Positions 19,211 to 26,439 are shown, counted from the stretch's first letter. The stretch is DNA of 64,000 nucleotides from CAVWDU01 sp963840725 (GCA_963840725.1 CAWIZY010000018.1:268387-332386); one strand, 5' to 3'. A program made the numbers and translations. The notes: generated by a model from the letters alone, not told the origin.

Positions 19211-19230
19211 ACTGTGAAAAGGGTCACAGT
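19211..19230. promoter_or_regulatory. CRP/Vfr-like palindrome
   Basis: The perfect inverted repeat ACTGTGA-N6-TCACAGT contains TGTGA-N6-TCACA, the consensus core of CRP-type regulators. It lies about 140 bases upstream of the CAP-domain lipoprotein start, and no other gene starts nearby. Direct cAMP control of the lipoprotein is an inference. A second 12-base palindrome, TTTCTCGAGAAA, lies about 20 bases closer to the gene. Confidence 0.6.
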
Positions 19231-19249
19231 GTTCGCATTTTACTGGCAA

Positions 19250-20152
19250 TCACGCCGACCCGCTGGCCGTGGGCTGGCGGCGGTACCATTTGATCAGTAT
19301 CGGTGCGATGAGTAATTGCAGGCCGCCATACAGCAATACGGTAAACAGTATGGTGTCCCCGAGGCCACTGGTGGCATCAACGGACGCCGGGAACAGGGAC
19401 GCCTTCAGCAATACACCGAGATTGGTGTTGCGCACGATAACCTCAAACTCTATCGCGATAGAGTCCACCCTGGCCAGGCGAAACAAGCGCGGGGCTATTG
19501 CGCCGGTGGCGGCCAGTACCAGTGTAAACAGCACGACCAGCATGACATTGGTGGAGCCAAACTGTTGAAGATCCAGGCGGCCAGCGGAGATTGACCCAAC
19601 CACAATAAGCACAATCCCCAGCAGTGAGGCGCGGATACACCATTTGGAGACCATCGGTGCGGCCCGCGGGTACAGATAGAGATAGCTCATACCCAGCGCC
19701 AGTGGAAGCAGCAGTGTCAGGGCAATCTCTTTGACAATCTGGGCCCTGGGCATGGTAAAGCCTGCGGGGAGACTGTCGGAGATCAATACAGTGAGTATCA
19801 GGGGCGTGGTAATCAGGCAGGCGAGGGTAGTGAGGCCGGTAATGGTGATGGACAGCGCGCTATTGCCGCGGGCAAAAAAGGTAAATATGTTGGAAGTGGT
19901 GCCCCCCGGTATCGCCGCAATCAGGGCAAGCCCTATCGCCACGCCGCCCTGTATACCCAGTGCCCTGAGGAACACGTAAGCGGCCAGTGGCACGAGCATA
20001 ATCTGGACCACCAGCCCGAGACTGACGGATTTGGGCTCACGCACCACATCGCGAAAATCTCGCGCGGTCAGCGTGGCGCCCATGCCCAGCATGGCCATCA
20101 CCAGTTGAAATACGGCAATCCAATACTCGTACTGGACATATAAAGCGCCCAT
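19250..20152 (-). CDS. Bile acid:sodium symporter (BASS) family transporter
   Basis: About 300 residues starting at ATG 20152, with AGGACAGG just upstream; a 14-residue extension is less likely. It has nine to ten hydrophobic helices and the family blocks AIPGGTTSNIFTFFARGNSALS, which mark the two crossing helices that bind sodium, and a late VRNTNLGVLLKASLFP segment. BASS proteins import organic anions with sodium (bile acids, pantoate, keto acids). The substrate cannot be told from context. Confidence 0.88.
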   Translation of the reverse strand: MGALYVQYEYWIAVFQLVMAMLGMGATLTARDFRDVVREPKSVSLGLVVQIMLVPLAAYVFLRALGIQGGVAIGLALIAAIPGGTTSNIFTFFARGNSALSITITGLTTLACLITTPLILTVLISDSLPAGFTMPRAQIVKEIALTLLLPLALGMSYLYLYPRAAPMVSKWCIRASLLGIVLIVVGSISAGRLDLQQFGSTNVMLVVLFTLVLAATGAIAPRLFRLARVDSIAIEFEVIVRNTNLGVLLKASLFPASVDATSGLGDTILFTVLLYGGLQLLIAPILIKWYRRQPTASGSA

Positions 20153-20187
20153 GGCCTGTCCTGTGCCTTTATTCGATTGCGTCAGTA

Positions 20188-20213
20188 AACCCACCCGGAG
20201 AACCGGGTGGGTT
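20188..20213 (-). terminator. Strong hairpin behind the arylsulfatase gene
   Basis: Perfect 11-bp arms, AACCCACCCGG and CCGGGTGGGTT, enclose a four-base loop. It begins 9 bases after the sulfatase stop on the minus strand and has only a short T stretch after it. It fits a transcription stop separating the sulfatase from the BASS gene. Confidence 0.7.
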
Positions 20214-20222
20214 AGTGGGTGC

Positions 20223-22592
20223 TTATTTTAGGTTAATCACCACCTTATTGATCTTGCCGGTGAAGTGACTGGTTGCGGGGGTATAAGCCTCTGACACGGT
20301 TGTTTCCATGTCCTTGCCAACTCCGGCCGATTCGTCCGCGGAGAAGATGCAGCATTGTGTTTTTGCAATTTTGGCTGAAGCCACCGACTTGCCGTTTATA
20401 TACAGCGTCGCGGTGCCGCCAGCACCCGGTTTGCCACCATCCCAGGCGAAATCCATCTTCACTGTCGACTTGCCTTTGGGCAGACTCGTATTTGCGGTGG
20501 CGGTTGTGGATGCAATTCCGACGTAGTTATAGCTGTAACTGGGCACGCCGTCTTTAACGAACAGACTCCAGCCACCGAATCGACCACCCTGTGCAACAAT
20601 GACCCCGTTCAGCGGTTCGGCCGCGCTTTCGACGTCAGCAACGATTTCGAACGAGGTGTTCTTAACGTTGATAAAGTCATTTTCGAGCAGGTCAGCCATG
20701 CCCTCGTAGAGGGTCAGGCTTTTACGTCCGAACATGAGGTCAGGCCGCCCTGCCAACTTGGGATTGAACAATTCCTGCCGTCGGTCATCGAGCGGTAAGA
20801 CCTGGTACTTGACCGCCTCACCCAGAAAAGCCTGCTGCAGTTTTTGCAACATTTCGGGATTCTGCTTCGCCAGATTGGTTGACATACTAAAGTCTTCCGC
20901 GACGTGGTAAAGCTCCCAGGTGTCATCCGGGAATCGATTCTCCACCACGCCCCATGGCTTCAGATGAACCGTGCCTGCAAACCAGCCATCGTAGTAAAGC
21001 CCCCGGTTGCCAAACATTTCGAAGTACTGGATCTGGTGTCTGCCGGTCGCTTTTGGGTAATCCCATGTATAAGCCATGCTGACCCCTTCAATGGGGCGCT
21101 GGGGTGTACCGTTGACAACACGCGGTTGTGGCAGCCCCGCAGCTTCCAGTATGGTCGGTACGATATCGATGACATGGTGCCACTGATCGCGGATCTCGCC
21201 TTTGCCCTTGATCCGGTCTGGCCAGTGCATCACTAACGGATTTCGGGTTCCGCCATAGTTGGAAGCAACCTGCTTGGTCCACATGAAAGGTGAGTCAAAG
21301 GCAACCGCCCACCCGGCTGCCATATGCGGATAAGTGGTTGGGCCGCCCCAGTCATCGTAATGTTGCATCATGAAATCAATATCCGAGCCTTGCGGCTCGG
21401 CATTGAAGTAGGTCATCTCGTTATAAAGGCCTTCCATACCTCCTTCAGCGCTGGTGCCGTTATCGCCTGCAATATATATGATGAGAGTATTATCCATTTC
21501 ACCCATATCTTCGACGGCCTGGATGAGTCGCCCGGTTTCATGATCGGTCATCTCGAGGAAAGCAGCAAAGACCTCAGCCTGCCGGGCAAACAGTTTCTGC
21601 TCTTTTTCCGAGAGATCTGCCCAGTCTTTGATATCGGTGGGTTTGTCAGCCAGCTTGGTATTTTTAGGAATCACGCCCAGCTTTTTCTGTTGTTCAAAAA
21701 TGCGTTTACGAATTACATCCCAGCCTTCATCGAATTTACCCGTCCACTTGTCAATGTAGGACTGCGGCACATGATGAGGCGCGTGCACTGCGCCCGGAGC
21801 GAAGTAGACAAAAAACGGCCTGTCCGGAGTCAGGGCCTGCTGAAATCGAATCCACTCGATGGACTTGGTCGCCATGTCATTCATAAAGTGGTAGTCCGGG
21901 TCGTCCGATACTTCTACGCGGTTCTGGTTGTGGTAGACAGCGGGCGCCCATTGGTTAGTCTCACCACCCATAAAACCATAGAACTCATCGAAGCCCTGGT
22001 AGTTGGGCCAGCGAGCCATCGGACCGGAAGGGCTGATCTCCCAGACTGCAGTTTCGTGCCATTTTCCGAAGGCGGCCGTGCTGTAACCGTTGAGACGCAG
22101 CATTTCGCCAATACCGGCAACATCATCAGGCAGCATGCCCGTGGCGCCTGGCAAGGACGTGGCCACCTCGGAAATCTTTGCCTGATTGGCGGAGTGGTGG
22201 TTGCGGCCTGTCTTCAGCGCCTGGCGGGTAGGCGAGCACAGCGCCGTGGTATGGAACTGGTTGTAAAGCAGGCCTTGCCTGGCAAGTTGATCCAGATTCG
22301 GTGTTTGCAGCACACTGCCGGTAGCACCGGTACCACCAAACCCCAGGTCATCTAACAGAATCACAATGACGTTGGGCGCGTCTTTTGGCGCCTCGACAGC
22401 AAAAATCGGCGGTGCCTTCGCATCGCGGGCATCAAGCGTTGTAATAGGTGGATACCAAGGTGCCTTGATCGGTAGTTCGGTGCGATCGACTCCGGCCTGG
22501 ACCGGTTCATCAGCAGCAATGGCAACCGGCAGGAGCAGAGCACCCAATGACAGACCGCAAATAGTGCTTCTCAATGTCGTCATATAGTGCAT
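20223..22592 (-). CDS. Secreted arylsulfatase (type I, formylglycine-dependent)
   Basis: About 789 residues from ATG 22592, which has AGGGACACC upstream. A signal peptide ends near VAIAADEP, so the enzyme is exported. The sulfatase core has metal-binding Asp81-Asp82 (ILLDDLGFGG) and the modification motif Cys119-Ser-Pro-Thr-Arg, where Cys is converted to formylglycine. A further metal site is AGDNGTSAEGG. About 200 C-terminal residues form a beta-sandwich-like domain, as in long Pseudomonas-type arylsulfatases. It likely releases sulfate from sulfated organics. No formylglycine-generating enzyme is in the window. Confidence 0.93.
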   Translation of the reverse strand: MHYMTTLRSTICGLSLGALLLPVAIAADEPVQAGVDRTELPIKAPWYPPITTLDARDAKAPPIFAVEAPKDAPNVIVILLDDLGFGGTGATGSVLQTPNLDQLARQGLLYNQFHTTALCSPTRQALKTGRNHHSANQAKISEVATSLPGATGMLPDDVAGIGEMLRLNGYSTAAFGKWHETAVWEISPSGPMARWPNYQGFDEFYGFMGGETNQWAPAVYHNQNRVEVSDDPDYHFMNDMATKSIEWIRFQQALTPDRPFFVYFAPGAVHAPHHVPQSYIDKWTGKFDEGWDVIRKRIFEQQKKLGVIPKNTKLADKPTDIKDWADLSEKEQKLFARQAEVFAAFLEMTDHETGRLIQAVEDMGEMDNTLIIYIAGDNGTSAEGGMEGLYNEMTYFNAEPQGSDIDFMMQHYDDWGGPTTYPHMAAGWAVAFDSPFMWTKQVASNYGGTRNPLVMHWPDRIKGKGEIRDQWHHVIDIVPTILEAAGLPQPRVVNGTPQRPIEGVSMAYTWDYPKATGRHQIQYFEMFGNRGLYYDGWFAGTVHLKPWGVVENRFPDDTWELYHVAEDFSMSTNLAKQNPEMLQKLQQAFLGEAVKYQVLPLDDRRQELFNPKLAGRPDLMFGRKSLTLYEGMADLLENDFINVKNTSFEIVADVESAAEPLNGVIVAQGGRFGGWSLFVKDGVPSYSYNYVGIASTTATANTSLPKGKSTVKMDFAWDGGKPGAGGTATLYINGKSVASAKIAKTQCCIFSADESAGVGKDMETTVSEAYTPATSHFTGKINKVVINLK

Positions 22593-22707
22593 TTGATGGT
22601 GTCCCTGTATGTGGCCCGGTGTCATGGGGTATTGGTTGTTGTAAAAAAGCACCCTGGAACCCCCGTGAGGTGTTAAAAAATCGCTACCCCCAGTATAGAC
22701 CCTCTAG

Positions 22708-22877
22708 GGCACCTCTGAACAATGGCAATGCGCTTAGGCTTTCAGGCAGATTCGCAATCAAGGCGCCGCTTTGAAGGCAGGCTGGTTGCCTGTCGAAAAG
22801 TGGCAACGTCGAGTGCGGGTTTGCCTGAAAGCCCCGCAGGGCTCCGCTGAGCGCGATTGCCATTATTCAGAGGTGCC
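22708..22877. mobile_element. MITE, 170 bp, IS5-like ends, flanked by CTAG
   Basis: The ends are inverted copies of GGCACCTCTGAAYAATGGCAAT, continuing imperfectly for over 30 bases. CTAG occurs directly outside both ends (22704-22707 and 22878-22881), as expected for a four-base target duplication. Terminal GG and a YTAR target are typical of the IS5 group. There is no gene inside, so it would move only with a transposase elsewhere. A second inner pair (TTTCAGGCA / TGCCTGAAA) adds a subterminal hairpin. Confidence 0.75.
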
Positions 22878-22976
22878 CTAGACATAATCGTACTGACAAG
22901 GCCGCGTCTAAATCCAGGTGTTCTGCGGGGCAACGAACTAAGCCGCTCAACGCCAAGCCAAAAACTGTCCCCGGGC

Positions 22977-23046
22977 ATACAACGCCTTGCATCAGCGGCA
23001 CGACTCTGCCGCAGGCCTGCATGCGCTATTTGTGCGTGTGTTCAAA
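22977..23046 (-). other. Integron attC site, copy 4 (70 bp)
   Basis: Read on the minus strand, it opens TTTGAAC (R'') and closes with AAGGCGTTGTAT, the usual GCGTT core of R'. The middle folds into a hairpin with GCGGCA/TGCCGC and GCATGCAGG/TGATGC arms. The TGA stop of the gamma-glutamylcyclotransferase frame lies inside R'', as is usual for gene cassettes. The R'' carries G before AAC, as in copy 3. Confidence 0.6.
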
Positions 23047-23450
23047 TCCACCCTTCAATTTCGCCAATATAACAATGAGGAAGATCGAGTTTTTTCGCCG
23101 TTGTTGCCAGTTCGATTGCGTACGCGCTATTGCTTCCGGAGACCACTCCCCTCGGTAAAATATATGAAATGGCCTCGAGGTGCTCGCCATCCATAGTGAC
23201 TAATCCGGACTCTTTGGGGGACATACGCCTCAACTCCGTCGCTCCCATATAAATCCTGTAAGTCAGTGCTATCCTGCGCCATTACAACACCGTATGAGGG
23301 CGCACCGTTTTGCGGAACCAGTGTCGCTCTTTCTCCGATGTTGAGTCGGTAGCCTTCCAAACGAGCTCGTCTGGCTTTGTCAGGGCTAAACCCTTTCGCC
23401 CTTAACATGCCTTTATCCATAAACAAGCCGTAGAAAAAAACAGATTTCAC
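23042..23450 (-). pseudogene. Gamma-glutamylcyclotransferase-like cassette gene with one frameshift
   Basis: It starts at GTG 23450, three bases inside the cassette boundary, with VFFYGLFMD, the nucleotide-proof loop of the AIG2/GGCT fold (YG.LM). The frame continues to GSDGVEAYVP and then shifts at a run of five G on the plus strand (about 23215-23219). One base fewer restores ESGLVTMDGEHLEAISYILP to the stop at 23042. The joined product is about 136 residues, normal for the family. Activity on gamma-glutamyl compounds is the family role. The shift may be real decay or a homopolymer error. Confidence 0.7.
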
Positions 23451-23452
23451 CG

Positions 23453-23549
23453 GGCTAACGCCAATGCAGAACACGTGGCCGAGAAGTGGCCAGGGAGTTG
23501 CCCCTCAAGGCCTGGCGCTGCGTCTGGGCGAAGTGTTCTGTGGTTCGGT
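23453..23549 (-). other. Integron attC site, copy 3 (97 bp)
   Basis: On the minus strand it begins ACCGAAC (R'') and ends TTGGCGTTAGCC (R' GTTAGCC). The inner arms CAGAACAC and GTGTTCTG pair perfectly, and further arms close the hairpin. It begins directly after the stop of the zinc-ribbon gene and ends three bases before the next cassette start codon. The spacing fits a cassette boundary very well. Confidence 0.72.
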
Positions 23550-23771
23550 TCATAAAATCAGCACCATGGTCACTGCGAGTGCAGCGAGGACCAGGAATAA
23601 GTGCCCCAGCGATCTATTCGATTGGTGTTGAGCTTCAATTTTTACCCGTAGTTCCGCAAATCCTCTTTCGTCAAGATCGCCACAGCTTGAACACTGGAAA
23701 AGAATTCTACCGCCGCTCCATTCAGGTGAAACTACTGTCGCGGGATCACCACAAAGAGAACATGCATTCAT
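23550..23771 (-). CDS. Small zinc-ribbon protein with C-terminal membrane anchor (cassette gene)
   Basis: 73 residues from ATG 23771 (MNACSLCGD). Two CxxC pairs, CSLC at residues 4-7 and CSSC near 28-31, make a probable zinc ribbon. A charged helix follows, and one hydrophobic C-terminal segment ends in LAALAVTMVLIL, giving a tail-anchored layout. I do not recognise the family. No clear ribosome site is visible, which is common for cassette genes. Its stop adjoins attC copy 3. Confidence 0.6.
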   Translation of the reverse strand: MNACSLCGDPATVVSPEWSGGRILFQCSSCGDLDERGFAELRVKIEAQHQSNRSLGHLFLVLAALAVTMVLIL

Positions 23772-23777
23772 GTTGCG

Positions 23778-24052
23778 GCAGATGCTGACCTGAGAAAAAT
23801 TGCTGAGTACACGCTGCAACACTGGGGTGGGCCACAGCTGGACGCCTATATCAGTGAGTTGTTCGATGCATTTGGCCGACTCGCAGAATCTCCCCAGATC
23901 GCGGCAAGTGTAGAGAATATTCGAGAAGGCTATAGAAAATTTCCTCAGGCCGTCACGTCATATTCTTTCGAAGCTCCGGGAGCCACAACATTGAAATTAT
24001 ACGTGTATTGCATGAACGTATTGATGCTGACGCCCACTTCAGCTCGCCTTAA
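23778..24052 (+). pseudogene. ParE-type toxin remnant, antisense within the cassette array
   Basis: The first segment reads ADADLRKIAEYTLQHWG, then LDAYISELFDAF and ENIREGYRKFP, the typical first two thirds of a ParE/RelE-fold toxin. A one-base loss near 23950 changes frame. The second segment reads GRHVIFFRSSGSHNIEIIR and VLHERIDADAHF, the canonical ParE end. The initiator region is missing and no ParD partner is seen. The toxin is therefore inactive. It points opposite to the surrounding cassettes, and its stop lies inside attC copy 2. Confidence 0.8.
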
Positions 24053-24101
24053 CGCCTAAAGCTGCGGCGGTGAAACCGTCCGCAGCCTTTACTTGTTAGG
24101 G
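24047..24101 (-). other. Integron attC site, copy 2 (55 bp)
   Basis: On the minus strand it runs from CCCTAACAAGTAAAGG (R'' and L'') to CTTTAGGCGTTAAGG (R'). The arms AAAGGCTGCGGA and CCGCAGCTTT form a long stem with short bulges. This is a short, classic attC. The TAA stop of brnA sits just inside it. Confidence 0.85.
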
Positions 24102-24322
24102 GCGTGTTCAAGGCGCTCTGCCAGCCATACTTTGATTATGGATTGTCGAGTAACGCCTAATCTTGCCGCCTCCTTGTCTAGAGATGCGATCATCCATTCA
24201 GGAAAATCCACGTTAACTCGGCGCGGTGTCTGGTTCGGGCGCTTCAGGCTAGAAAGATCCAAATCGTCGATTATGTCCTCCTTGCCTTGATCGAATTTTT
24301 CGTCGAAATTTTTAGCTTTCAT
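24089..24322 (-). CDS. brnA: BrnA antitoxin of a type II toxin-antitoxin pair
   Basis: 77 residues. The N-terminus is charged, and the C-terminal half is a ribbon-helix-helix DNA-binding fold (PRRVNVDFPEWMIASLDKEAARLG, VTRQSIIKVWLAERLE). In BrnTA systems the toxin gene comes first, BrnA neutralises BrnT, and the complex represses its own promoter. It overlaps brnT by 11 bases, so translation is coupled. Its stop lies within attC copy 2, marking it as the end of a mobile cassette. Confidence 0.88.
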   Translation of the reverse strand: MKAKNFDEKFDQGKEDIIDDLDLSSLKRPNQTPRRVNVDFPEWMIASLDKEAARLGVTRQSIIKVWLAERLEHAPNK

Positions 24323-24572
24323 AGAGCTCTACCTCAGTTTCGCGAGATCGCCTGACAGAAATTATTCGAATCTCGTCGTCTCGATTCGTAAATACGGCAG
24401 ACCAGTACTGGTCATTAAGGCGAGCAATGACAATTGACCTTGGCTCGTCGTCAGATTTTGCTGCCAGCTCTACCAAGTTTGGATCATCCCAAAGCAGTTG
24501 AGCCCGCTCAAAATCAATCCCATGTTTTCTGAGATTGGACGCACTCTTTTTCTGGTCATACTGGAATTTCAT
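24312..24572 (-). CDS. brnT: BrnT ribonuclease toxin
   Basis: 86 residues, the usual BrnT length. Recognisable blocks are FQYDQKKSASNLRKHGIDF, LLWDDP, and IRIISVRRSRETEVELYE, with the Lys/His/Arg residues of a RelE-like RNase. The family cleaves RNA when free of antitoxin. The gene is first in the pair, starts inside a palindromic operator, and looks intact. Being part of an integron cassette, it may stabilise the array against loss; that role is inferred from other integrons. Confidence 0.9.
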   Translation of the reverse strand: MKFQYDQKKSASNLRKHGIDFERAQLLWDDPNLVELAAKSDDEPRSIVIARLNDQYWSAVFTNRDDEIRIISVRRSRETEVELYES

Positions 24573-24596
24573 AATGGTATAGAAAATATACCATTA
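24572..24596 (-). promoter_or_regulatory. Probable BrnA operator palindrome at the brnT start
   Basis: Perfect 10-base arms TAATGGTATA and TATACCATTA flank a five-base AT spacer. It overlaps the brnT start and an AT-rich promoter, so binding by BrnA/BrnT would block transcription. This gives the cassette its own promoter, independent of the integron promoter. Confidence 0.72.
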
Positions 24597-24636
24597 TAGA
24601 TATTTTTACAAGAGATGGGAGTAGTACGGTAGGATC

Positions 24637-24771
24637 CCCTAACGCCCAAGTAAGCGGCGCTCGGCATGGAGCGGTTGCTCGGGCAACAATGGCGAAGCCA
24701 TACCCGAGCAGGCGCGGAGTGCTGAGCGTCCGAGTGAGCCGCAAGCGAACGGCTTGACCGCCTTGTTAGGA
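24637..24771 (-). other. Integron attC site, copy 1 (135 bp)
   Basis: A textbook site on the minus strand. It opens TCCTAACAAGGCGGTCAAGCC and closes GCTTACTTGGGCGTTAGGG. R'' (24765-24771) and R' (24637-24643) are complementary, L'' and L' pair, and the centre contains further nested arms (GCTCGGGTATGGC / GCCATTGTTGCCCGAGC). The TAA stop of the upstream gene lies in R''. Confidence 0.92.
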
Positions 24772-25179
24772 TTCATTTTTTCGCCCGCCCGTAACATGGA
24801 CTGCAAACCCTTCTCGTGCCTCCTGAGTAAGAGGGTCAAGAACTCTCGCTGTCTCGGATTGCACTTTGAGTCCCAATGAGTTCGCTGCCACAGACATTTG
24901 CACCATTTTCGCCGCCGAATCGATGAACAGATGCTGCGGCCTCCGGCCTGTCTCGGACTCGGCCGATGCCAATAGCTTTCGTGATACGAATTCCGATGGC
25001 TCATCTTCCGATGACCCAATCAGTTCCATTCCGAGAATCATTCCTGTTGCGACATCCATTATCGCGAGGGCATTTAAGTCGCCATCGGCCTCGGTTCTGA
25101 CCGGCGCATCATTTAGCTGGAATAGTAGCCACGCTTCATTCTGCGCATAACCGTTTGGATCAATCTTCAATTCGCGCAC
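24766..25179 (-). CDS. Uncharacterised protein, first gene cassette of the integron
   Basis: About 137 residues from GTG 25179, 9 bases from the recombination point. The sequence (LFQLNDAPVRTEADGDLNALAIMDVATGMILGMEL, then RRPQHLFIDS and VAANSLGLKV) suggests an alpha/beta fold with a two-strand 'ALAIMDVATG' start. I have seen this pattern in unnamed cassette and plasmid proteins but cannot give a function. No signal peptide or membrane helix is present. It would have been the cassette nearest the integron promoter and thus the best expressed. Confidence 0.7.
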   Translation of the reverse strand: MRELKIDPNGYAQNEAWLLFQLNDAPVRTEADGDLNALAIMDVATGMILGMELIGSSEDEPSEFVSRKLLASAESETGRRPQHLFIDSAAKMVQMSVAANSLGLKVQSETARVLDPLTQEAREGFAVHVTGGRKNES

Positions 25180-25187
25180 CTTTTGAA

Positions 25188-25194
25188 ACCTAAC
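25188..25194 (-). other. attI recombination core (GTTAGGT)
   Basis: On the minus strand GCTGTTAGGT immediately precedes the first cassette. It matches the GTTRRRY point of cassette insertion, and no hairpin is centred here, as expected for attI rather than attC. It lies about 235 bases from the divergent intI remnant. The rest of attI, between 25195 and about 25270, contains no motif I can assign. Confidence 0.65.
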
Positions 25195-25428
25195 AGCCCA
25201 TTCATCAGGCCCAAGGCCTGATAATAATTAATAGCGGGAAGCATTGATAAGATATTATCGTGCAAGCGGGATCTTGCGGCGGGGGGAGGCTCTGGCCACC
25301 GGTATTGTGGCTTCCAAAATTCATCTAATTGCTCCAAAAGCTTCCAAATGCCAGCAATATCTCACAATAATCACACAAGATTTTAACACGCCCGAAGGCA
25401 AATAGTTGTGACTGTTCTCGAGGGAGTC

Positions 25429-25938
25429 GTGAAGCCATCTCCTTTTTTGTGTGCCGTCGAAGAGCATATGCTGGTGCGGCGCTATAGTCGACGAACTGTC
25501 GGGTCCTATCTGTACTGGATCAAGTATTTCATCCTGCATCATGGCAAGGGCCATCCCGCTACATTTGGGCCAGCGGAAGTAGAAGCTTTTTTAACACACC
25601 TGGCGGTGGAGCGACACGTATCCGCAGCCACACAAGCCATTGCTCTGAATGCACTGGCGTATCTGTACAACAAGTACTTGCAACAGCCGTTGGGTGATGT
25701 CTCTCAGTTTCGGCGGTCCAACCGTCAACGCAGCCTGCCTGTGGTGCTCACCCGGCAGGAAGTCGCCTCAGCCCGGAACCCGGTACGGCCTGCGTGCGTC
25801 GTCATCATATGGATGAACCTAATATCACGTAAAGTGCAGGAACAGTTGGGCCAGGCAGATGTAAAAACCACCGCGATCTATACCCATGTACTCAATCGTG
25901 GCGCCCACGGCGTACGCAGCCCTCTCAGCGATCTCTAA
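25429..25938 (+). pseudogene. Integron integrase intI, internally deleted
   Basis: The N-terminal third is intact and unmistakable: SPFLCAVEEHMLVRRYSRRT, SYLYWIKYFILHHGKGHP, VEAFLTHLAVERHV, LQQPLGDVSQFRRSNRQRSLPVVLTR. Then about 150-170 residues are lost. A short out-of-frame relic RRHHMDE at about 25795, an IntI hallmark, shows at least two separate deletions. The frame resumes at VQEQLGQADVKTTAIYTHVLNRG, which keeps the catalytic Tyr. The first catalytic Arg and the HxxR box are gone, so it cannot recombine. The start at GTG 25429 follows GAGGGAG. It diverges from the cassettes, the normal integron layout. Confidence 0.9.
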
Positions 25939-26148
25939 TGACACTTAGGTACACACAGGTGTGGCCCGGTTTTCTGGGTAACAGAGCCTGACGCCCCGGG
26001 CAACTGTCTGCCGGACAGACTTGAGGGAACCGGAACAGCCGTGGGGCCCGGTGGCGGAACATGATTAAAAGACTCCCACCAATGGCCCCCGCCGGGTGTC
26101 AGCAGCAACGAAATCAGCTGATCCCGGGTTGCGTCCAGGCCTGATGTA

Positions 26149-26280
26149 CTAATAATACCAGCCTTGAGCGTCTCTTTGCCTGGTGGCATGTCGAATCTGA
26201 ATAGCCAAATATATAAGTGAAATAATGACACCCACGGCCGAGACCAACTCCACGATAACGCTCCAATCAGACAATGCCAT
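26149..26280 (-). pseudogene. Truncated small membrane protein
   Basis: A clear TAGGAGTG ribosome site precedes ATG 26280. The product opens MALSDWSVIVELVSAVGVII and SLIYLAIQIRHATRQ, the start of a family common in marine bacteria, with one helix and then a 'LAIQIR.NT' turn. It stops after 43 residues. A related tail (LLTPGGGHWWESF) occurs in another frame at about 26070-26130. The middle therefore seems deleted and the gene dead. The function of the family is unknown. Confidence 0.55.
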
Positions 26281-26341
26281 TTATCTCACTCCTATCATTG
26301 GAAGACACAACGCATAATGGCCCAAAAGCGAAAATTTCAAA

Positions 26342-26395
26342 ACATAACGCCAACCGCCGCGGTGCCGGAACCGGTTACTGGTTTTGGCGTCAGGC
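26342..26395 (-). other. Possible fifth attC site (54 bp), beyond intI
   Basis: On the minus strand it opens GCCTGACGCCAAAACC and closes GGTTGGCGTTATGT, with pairing arms and a GGTTCCGG/CCGCGG centre. The R'' has G for A. It lies on the far side of the intI remnant from the main array, about 60 bases before the truncated membrane protein, which would be its next cassette. This is weaker than copies 1-4. Confidence 0.4.
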
Positions 26396-26414
26396 CTAAG
26401 GCTTAGGCCTAAGG

Positions 26415-26438
26415 GCCGAACTGCCGAACTGCCGAACT
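26415..26438 (+). repeat. Three tandem copies of GCCGAACT
   Basis: Three perfect 8-base copies, followed by a diverged one, directly next to a near-palindrome AGGCCTAAGGCTTAGGCCT (26393-26411). The stretch is noncoding and beside the possible fifth attC. Confidence 0.7.
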
Positions 26439-26439
26439 G

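Noticed and set aside
21324..22355. A 343-codon plus-strand frame within the arylsulfatase
   Set aside because: The opposite strand codes a complete sulfatase with its catalytic motif; the antisense frame has no domain or ribosome site.
25935..26231. A 98-codon minus-strand gene after intI
   Set aside because: The well-started frame at 26280 is a different one; this frame seems to be only a shifted tail of that dead gene.
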